Part shown: piece by piece, positions 56,284 to 64,000 of the stretch | Layout: each line of letters begins with the position of its first letter | Numbering within the stretch: position 1 is the stretch's first letter | Position numbers and translations under genes: made by a program | Notes under the pieces: generated by a model | The model's input: only the letters and a program-made list of their open reading frames with translations | Told to the model about the DNA's origin: nothing | The model's database searches: none | Origin: Dryocosmus kuriphilus | Lineage: Eukaryota; Arthropoda; Insecta; Hymenoptera; Cynipidae | Direction of reading: 5' to 3' | Length of the DNA: 64,000 nt | Assembly (NCBI GenBank): GCA_038277395.1 | Contig: CM076190.1 | Location: forward strand, 190,342,001-190,406,000

Positions 56284-57859
56284 ATGACTAGCACGTGCCC
56301 ACACTGTTTAAGTGTTTACTCAAGACTCGATAATTTGAAAAGACATGAGAAATACTCTTGCAATGCAAAGGATAATGTGCATGAGGATGATGAGAGAGGC
56401 TTTCGCCAAATGACATGGATACCTGAAGCTATAAGGACAATTTAAGATAGCTATTAACAAAATAACAAGACTAGTAAGGCAATTTATCTAAAGCAGAAAA
56501 ATTTGAAACCCGATGAGAATCCATCTATTCAGGAGGAAATCAAACTACAATCTTCTCCATTAAAGAAACTTGTGGATATTACTCAGAGGGTTAAGCCTGA
56601 ATTGAAATCATATGTTAAGAAGCGAAAAATAGAACCAGAAGATGAAGGTGAAGGAGAAGATTTTGGTCAACATGATGATTTACCATCCTTGACAATCAAT
56701 AGTAATGCTGCTGATGATGGAAATAATGAAGATCAGGATGAGGGTGATATTAGTGATGATGATGATGATGATGATGATGAAAGTGACATTTCATCTAAAT
56801 ATGAAATAGAAGAAAAATTTTCAGAATACTGGGAAGATCCGAATGATTTGGTAGATCGAATGCGCCAACTTTTACAATCTCAGTCAACTGGAAGCAGAAA
56901 TAAGTTGCTCGAAATAATTTCAATCATTAGTGAATTAAGGGGGAACACCACTCTAGAGCACCGAAAAAAAGCCTAAATTTGATAATTTTTTCTGGGGATT
57001 TGGATCATGGGATCGAGTTTCTTTTTTCAGGGATGATTAAGCATATGTTGAAGTACGTAAGCAAAGTTTTTATTGAATTTTTAGGACAAAATGGCGGCGT
57101 AACAGCTACTTTCCAGAAACATTTTTTTTTTGCATACCTCCACGGGCGACGACGTACCTCCCAAATTATGAGACCTAGAACAAAAAAACAAAAATTTTCT
57201 CAAAGTAGATATTGTTAACTAGAGAAACACATAGGGGTTTTTTAATTGATCAATTTTCGATAAAATGACAAGGTTCAGGTTTTTGATGTTTTTCTTCGCA
57301 ATAAATTGTTTCCAAAAAAAAAAATTTCCGACCAATCAAAAAACGGCTGCGTTTCTCTAGATTATATAATAGCGAAGCTACAGTGAAAATTTCAAAGCGA
57401 TCTATCGAGTAGTTTTCGAGCTGCGTCGTCGCCCGATTTGAAAAATGTAGTTTTGAGAAAAACGCGTTTAAAGTTTTATAACAAGTTCGAAGCGTTTGAC
57501 TTGGTGTCACTTTGCAGCTGTAATAACTCGTACACATACACACTTGTGTACATATAATATATGTATATTTCGATATTAGTGTACCCTAGTGACCACGAAA
57601 TAAACGAATGATCCTATATCTTGTGTGTAAAGCAGGTATAAAAGCAAAAAGTCGAAGCGGTCCGCATACGCTCTAAATGCAAACTTTGAGACACGGCGGT
57701 AAAACTCAAAATTAAGGGTGTTATCATTTTCTTTTATGTAGGAGCAATTGTATAATATTTTTATGACCTTAAATATAATTTAAGTTAAAAAAAAAATTCG
57801 ATTTTTTCAAAATCCTAAAGTGGTGTTACCGCCTAAAAGAGGCTGGTATTATTAAATGA
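56284..57859 (+). pseudogene. C2H2-finger acidic protein, right copy of twin pair
   Basis: Starts at ATG 56284. The finger (CPHCLSVYSRLDNLKRHEKY) is intact in its two Cys, but the second metal-binding pair is doubtful, as in the left copy: only one His is in place (KRHEKYSC here), and a Cys may serve as the fourth ligand. TAA codons lie at about 56443 and 56455. From 56503 to 56938 the frame is open through VDITQRVKPELKSYVKKRK, the acidic region and LVDRMRQLLQSQSTG to ISELR. A DNA transposon (56939-57833) interrupts it, and the last codons (EAGIIK, stop 57857-57859) lie beyond. It thus matches the left copy to the end but has a different set of lesions, and both are inactive as they stand. 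Confidence 0.75.
56939..57833. mobile_element. 895-bp non-autonomous DNA transposon, 3-bp TAA duplication
   Basis: Absent from the left arm, where the corresponding site reads gaattaagagagg on the complementary strand. Here TAA (56936-56938) is followed by GGGGGAACACCACTCTAG, and the right end reads, inverted, GGCGGTAACACCACTTTAG before TAA (57834-57836). A 3-bp TAA/TTA duplication and G-rich inverted ends suit the PIF/Harbinger superfamily, but no transposase is present to confirm it. The interior has moderately GC-rich non-coding sequence; frames at 56979-57218 and 57250-57543 are not recognisable. Confidence 0.75.
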
Positions 57860-57954
57860 TAATATTTTTATTAAAAGATGTAAACACTTTTAGCAACTGT
57901 TGGTTCAATATTCCTAATAGTTGAACCAACATTTGAATTATTGGATTCACAATT

Positions 57955-57998
57955 TCCTCCTCCTCCTCCTCCTCATCCTCCTCCTCATACGCCTCCAT
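57955..57998 (-). repeat. (TCC)n tract, right arm
   Basis: Pyrimidine run, the inverted partner of the purine run at 54973-55036 but shorter. Confidence 0.8.
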
Positions 57999-60900
57999 CT
58001 CTTCGTCACACACTTTTAATAGTTCATTGAGGTTAATTTCAGTGTTAATATCATTGAAAAAAATCCCTTATACCAGTATGCAAGAAATCAACCATTTCAT
58101 CTAATTAGTACAGGAATCAATATTAGAAATCTAACAAAAGAAACGGGCTTATAACTATACAAGAAAAGCAACTTGGTTGATGGTGGTGCACTCTATTCAT
58201 GATTAATTTAGTTTGTCTTGTTATCTCTTGAAGTAGATTTGTTTTAACTAGAGTTCAATGTTGGCTGAAGAAAAATATGCTTTTTTTCCATTGATAATAG
58301 CATATTTTAATATCATCAATACTTCACTAAGCATGCTATTATGGCAGTGTTTCAGCTAAGTGAATTGGATTTTTAGTATATTCTTCTGTTGGTTTAATGA
58401 TTTTTTCAATGTTTCTTACACAGGATTATAAAGTTTATGTAGCTGACTTATTTGGTAGATCGATTGCGGTTCCTTTAACAATCTCAAGCAGATGGTAGCA
58501 GAAATAAGGTATTGAAATAATTTCAATCATTAATGGAATAAGAGATGCTGGAATTATTAAACAATTTTTTAGTAGTTGCTTTTTATAGCTTAAAATCTAG
58601 TTTATTATTTTCAATAGTTGAATTAACACATGTAGTATATATGATTAAAAGTTTTATCTCACTAATTAAAAAAAAAAATTATCAAATAGACCCAGTGTGA
58701 AACTAAGTATGCAATAGAACTTTCTATTACTCTATACTATTATAGTTTTGTAATAAGTTAAATTCTAAGTGATCTTTCAACATTGTAAATATGTGTTTAT
58801 GAAATATAATTTTTAAATTTACATAAATCTACATCTTCATTTCTTTTACCCGAACTCAGTTTGATTATTATAAAATGTAAGAGGTCTAAGGTGTGTAATA
58901 ATAATTAAATTGAACATTTTGAGTATTTTGTTTAACTAAATCCTCCTCAGTAAATATAAAAATGATTTTGAAAGGTTGTGCTACGAATTAGACAAAAGAA
59001 TTATTTACAGTAAATTAAAAGTAAAAAATAAAAATAGATTCAGCATAGCAGTAAGTCTGCGATAGCTTTTCTATTACTCAATATTGTACAGTTCTTCTAA
59101 TAAGTTAAATTTGAAGTGATATTTATGTGTAGTAAGTACTTGTTTAAGAAATGTAATTTGTACTACCTAATTTCTCTCACCCACACTCATTTTGGTGATT
59201 ATAACCTTTAGAGTTTCTAACTGATGGTCTAAGGCTTGTAATCGCTGAGCGCAAAATTAGGAGTATTTTATTTAATTATAGCCTCCACCTCATCCTCCTC
59301 CTTCACCCTCTCACTAAATATAAAAACGATTTTGAAAATGCTATGTGTCAAATTTGATATCAGAATTATTTACAGTAAACGAAGTTTAAAAAATTTGACT
59401 CAGCATAGCACTAAGTATGAAATAGTTTTTTTCTATTATTCAATATTGTATAGTCCTTTTTAATAAGTTAAAAAAAAGTACTTTTTTAGTATAACAGGTA
59501 CTTGTTTATAAAATATAATTTTAAATGCATATGTCTACTTTCTAATTTCCTTCACCCACACTCATTTGGGTTATTATAAAAATACAAGAGACTCTTCTCA
59601 GTTTTGGAATTTCTAACTGACGATCTAAGGTTTGTAATCGTTGAGTGCAAAATTTTGAGACTTTTATTTAAGTATAACGTCCTCCTCTTCCTCAGTAAAT
59701 ATTTGTAAACAGGTTTTGAGAAAAATGTATTTATGACAACATTTTTCTTTAGTTTTGTCATAATTTTGTCTTATATATTGCAACATTTTTTTCACACTGT
59801 GTACTGCACGCTTTTAAACACACGAATCTTTAGCACTCGTTCCAACTATAAACTCTTTCTTCATTTAAACTGCTTCATTAAAAACATTGATCGGTGTACA
59901 GGTTGAGTTATTTCAATACAATAAATGCAGAGTTTGGAATTAAAATGGGAAGTTCGAGTCCTTTAATGAAGCTTGCTCAGCTGACACCAAATCATCATCA
60001 TACTAGAAACCAAGGTGGAGATTAAAGTGTTCAGATTAATAACTCTTTCATCTACTGCACCATATAGTATAGTATAGTATGGTATATTGTAGTTAGCTTG
60101 ACTGTTTATAACTTCAGGTTTATTTTACGAGAATTGACACTCGATTCCATGCCTCCAAATTACATCATTCTTATGTACATTACCATATGTTTATATTTGC
60201 GTTAGACCATCCTTTCGTCATATATCAAAGATTTTGAGTAACCTATTCCTTATCGATTCACTCTTCGATTTTTATTGGTAAACACACTATTTAAACATTT
60301 TAAAACTATTTTATTTCTTTGCTTTTTCATTAACTAATTCCTTAGTGGATCTACTTTCATATTTTCTAACAGGAAGCTGACGTTATATATTTTCAAAGAA
60401 TTAGTCAAAAACCTAAATCTAACATTGGTTGGGTCTAGTATTTATAAACAAATAATTTATTTAACCATTTCATAGTTGTGCTTTACTTACCTAACATCAT
60501 CTCTCTATTAATTCCTTAGTGTTCTCCCTTTGATCTTTACTAATTGGCGACTTTCAACAATTATTTAATAAAATTATATTGCAGTAGTTTATCTTGAAAA
60601 GCGTAATACCAAGAGTTGGTTAAACATGACATACTTATTTTAATGTCTGAAGTCATGTAACGTAATGAGAAATGCTAAAATAACATTACTTTTTTATCTC
60701 TAATAAATATGTAGGAAAGACTTTAAATTATTTCTACATATTTTGAACTGTACAATTGCTCTTCTAATTATTCGTTTATTTAGCACGGACATGAACCCTT
60801 TTTCCCAAGAATCATATTATTAACCTTATAGAACTTCAAAATGTGCTTAAAATACTTGTAAAACATTTGAAATAATTGCAATCATTATTGAAATAGGTGG

Positions 60901-63659
60901 GACTGCGAAATTATTAAATAATTTTTAGTATTTTTAGTAGCTCCTCAATAAATATAAACATGTTTTTGAGAAAGCTTATACATCAAATTGAATAGGAGAA
61001 TCATTTACAGTAAATCAAATAAGAAATATTGAATCAATTCATTTGCATATTGCATAAGTATGCATGACTCATCTCCATTTATTTCTTTTGCTTTTTCCCT
61101 TTGATTTTTTCTAGAAGGAAACTGACGTCACGTTTTCAAAGAATTGGTCAAAAAGGTAACTCTAACATTGGTTAGGCTTAAAGTTATATGCAAATAAATT
61201 GCTTAAAAATTTCATAGCTGCGCTTCACTCATCTAACTTCATCTCTTTATTAATTCCTTAGTGCTCTCCCTTTGATCTTTACTAAAAGATGATTTTCAAC
61301 AGTTATTTAGTAAAATTATATTGTGCTCGTTTATCTTGAAAAAAGTAGTTTTCCTTGAAAGAAAAGACTTCAAATTATTTCTGCATATTTTGAACTGTAC
61401 AAATGCTCTTATAATTATTTTTTATTTAGCATGGACATGGACCTTTTTTTTCACAAGGATCATATTTTTTTCACGGCATATTATATTACAATATTGGTTT
61501 CATACTTGCTTTGAAAAATGTTTAACCTGGATATATATTGAGAGAATATTCTTTCATTGTGGTACAGTAATATTAGCTTTTTAGTTTATTCATATGACGA
61601 GTAAAACGAAACAGATCAATGTAACCCTAAAAAACTCTTGGAAATATTGGCTAAAATATAAGAGCATAAATTTCATCAATAACTTTGGTTCTTGGAATTT
61701 ACTTAATATTGGATTTCCTGCCTGTGCATGACCTCATGTGACTTGTGCGATCGAACCCTCAGCATACAAACATTAGACTTGCATTTTTTTAAATTACTCT
61801 GAAAGAATAAAATGTCTAATATGTATCTAGAATCCATCTAAAGATAAGAGCAAAGACCGTCAAACTCAAGCGCTACGTTTTATATTGACAAGGAAAGACT
61901 TTAAATTATTTCTGCATATTTTGAATTGAACGATTGCTCTTCTAATTAATTTTTTATATAGCATGGGCATGAACCTTTTTTCCCAAGAATCATATTAGTA
62001 ACATTACAAATTCCAGAACGTCTTTCAGATACTTGTAAAACGCTTAACCAGAGTCTTCTTTAGTCTATTATAAATTCCCATGGAACAAAATGTATATACA
62101 TTCAAATAAGTTAATGCATCACACCATCCACTCAACGCTCTTATCTTCCGCACAGAATATTATATTACAATATTGGCATCATACTTGCTATGAAAAGTGT
62201 TTTATCTGGATATATGTTGAGAGAATATTCTTTCATCGTGGTAAAGTAATACGAGCTTTTTAGTTTATTGATATGGTTAGTAAAACGAAACAGATACATG
62301 TAATTCTGAAAATTCTTGGAAATATTTTAAAATATTTAGAAAATATGTAAATGGTTTCTGCATATTTTCAACTGTACAATTGCTGTTTTAATTGTTTTTT
62401 TAATTAGCATGGACATGAACACTTTTTCCCAGGAATCATATTATTAACATTACAAAATTTTACAATCTGCTTGATATACTTGTAAAACGCTTTACTAGAA
62501 CCTTCTTTAGTCTATTTTGAATCCCCATGGTACAAGATGTATATACATTCAAATAAGTTAATGCATCACACCATCCACTCAATGCGCTTATCTTTTTCAT
62601 AGCATATTATATTACAGTATTGGTGTCATACTTGCTATGAAAAAATGTTTAATCTGGATATATATTGAGAGAATATTCTTTGTCACGCTTTTCGGTTCTA
62701 TTCCTGATATTTGCTTCCTGGAAGCCGACAAAATATTTTTTCGCAGACTTGAACTAAAGCATAAGCCTCTTGATGAATTTTTACTGTAACGCATTAAGAA
62801 CGCAATAAATTTTATCAATTAGTAATGTCACATTTCATCTCTTACACATGCGCTGTCAAATTCTTTTCATATAATTACTATATTATACTTTCATGATATG
62901 TTTTATACAATAAAAGGTTTCTTTATAATCAAGTTATATACGTTTAGCTACGTTTGTAGCATACGCGATAATCGTACTCTTCACGAATATTTTTAATGAT
63001 GTAAATTCCTCAATAAGTACCCTTATGTTTTATAGAACAAAAATTAATTTTTAATCTTATTAGACTCGTCACCTACTTTTAAATTTTATTTTAACGCATT
63101 ACGGAACCTATAAATTATATCAATTAGTAATGCCTCATTTCATCTCCTACATATGAGCTGTCAAATTCTTGTCACATAATTACTATATCACATTTTCATG
63201 ATATGTTTTATAGAACAAAGGGTTTTTTTATAACCAAGTGAGACACGTCTAGGCACGTTCGTAGCCTACGCGATAAGCACATTCCATAACTATGAGTCAT
63301 ACCCTTCACGAGTATTTTTAATGAAAAATTCCTCAATAATTCTCCCTACGCTTTATAGAACAAAGATTCCTTTGTAATCTCATTAGAGATGTGACCTGCT
63401 TTTAAATTTTACTTTAACGCATTACGGAAGCAATAAAATATATCAATTAGTAATGTCTCATTTCATCTATTACACATGCTCTGTAACATTCTTTTCATAT
63501 TCTTCCCTCCTCGTTTTTCCCCCTTTTTTTTTTTGAAATTTGTTAAAAAACTTTTTTCAAGGTTTGTCCAAATTTGATCAGATAGTTGGTTTTTTATCTT
63601 TCACCACCCTTTAATTTATAAATTTTATTTGAAACTTTTTTCTCTTAGACCCATATGTA

Positions 63660-63755
63660 TCAAAATCTGGGATATTTTCACCATCATATTCATAACCAGC
63701 GCGTCAAAATAAATGGGTATAAGGAGTTTAAAACTAATTAAAGGGAGGCGTTTTT
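63660..63755 (-). repeat. Terminal-repeat-like motif in the right arm
   Basis: Inverted counterpart of 49185-49265, carrying catcatattcataaccagcg, the aaataaatgggtata segment and ttttcggaact. It is homologous to the ends of the 28868-30077 element. Confidence 0.6.
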
Positions 63756-64000
63756 CGGAACTTTATCCAAAATTTATTCCTGGATCAAGAATAACAGATG
63801 GATAAAGTAAAAGCGGAAATTTCTCAAGTCATAGCACTAACGACTAATACTCGTTTTATATCCCACAATTTACGTTTATTCATCTTTACTCGGCTTGAAT
63901 GCGAAGGAAGACAAACAAGTTCATGTCTTTTTATATAAATTTTGAGTTCAGAAAAATGAAAATTTTTCATCTTTTAATGCTTTAATTGTATCCGATGAAA

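Larger units (their letters stand above)
56161..64000 (-). repeat. Right arm of the giant palindrome (at least 7.8 kb)
   Basis: Inverted counterpart of 48937-56160, with one added 895-bp transposon (56939-57833). It still pairs at the last base of the window (tgtatccgatgaaa against tttcatcggataca at 48937), so it continues beyond the window. Apart from the twin gene, no coding region is convincing: frames at 59552-59761, 61321-61584 and 62612-62818 have no recognisable family. Confidence 0.95.

Noticed and set aside
48937..64000. Interpretation of the palindrome as a Polinton, bracovirus segment or other integrated virus
   Set aside because: No polymerase B, integrase, protease, capsid or packaging gene is visible in any frame, and the inverted arms are far longer than the usual terminal repeats. 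Kept as an open alternative only.
48937..64000. Palindrome as a simple assembly artefact
   Set aside because: The arms differ by several percent and by an 895-bp insertion with target duplication, which a false fold of one sequence would not produce. A chimera of two haplotypes cannot be fully excluded.

Overview
The window is AT-rich eukaryotic DNA, most likely from an insect nuclear genome. A hymenopteran is possible, but nothing in the sequence fixes it. The evidence is GT-AG introns of 58 to 93 bp in one transposase gene, a mauritiana-type mariner, Penelope-like elements, non-LTR retrotransposons and many degenerate AT-rich tandem repeats. I found no cellular host gene, tRNA, rRNA, operon or CRISPR array. 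This is a repeat and transposon graveyard.

Layout. (1) 1-20470: a head-to-tail macrosatellite of about 5.6 kb units, three full copies and a fourth cut at 20470. Each unit carries a cluster of hairpins, a GC-rich palindromic block, a 1.7-kb degenerate TTTCAAA block and about 90-bp subrepeats. (2) 20471-27524: a three-level nest. Penelope-like element A (12-bp target duplication) is split by Penelope-like element B (13-bp target duplication), which is split by a mauritiana-type mariner. (3) 27525-30100: a diverged inverted copy of part of the macrosatellite, then a 1.2-kb element whose ~320-bp inverted repeats flank a GC-rich 77-bp minisatellite. (4) 30498-34223: a hAT element with an 8-bp target duplication. 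Its six-exon transposase is recognisable but broken by one nonsense codon and two frameshifts, and an inverted second copy of the 5' exons lies at its head. (5) 36850-41330: a decayed APE-type non-LTR retrotransposon carrying a Tc1-like transposon with an intact 332-codon DD34E transposase. (6) 41340-48075: dispersed and tandem repeats, a 30-G homopolymer and an R1-like ORF1-only retrotransposon fragment. (7) 48937-64000: one very large imperfect palindrome, arms at least 7.2 kb, running off the right edge.

The palindrome is the most unusual object. Two diverging copies of one gene sit at its centre: an N-terminal C2H2 finger, an acidic middle and a conserved C-terminal stretch. Each has a TATA-like box. 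The copies carry different inactivating lesions, and the right one was later split by an 895-bp DNA transposon with TAA target duplications. A (TCC)n/(GGA)n mirror of about 120 bp marks the axis, and the arms are built of degenerate direct repeats of 150 to 450 bp. No polymerase, integrase or capsid gene is visible, so whether this is a foldback transposon, a virus-derived remnant or an inverted duplication is open.

The genes do not form a shared pathway. Their relation is insertion history, which can be read from target duplications and from reading frames that rejoin across insertions.
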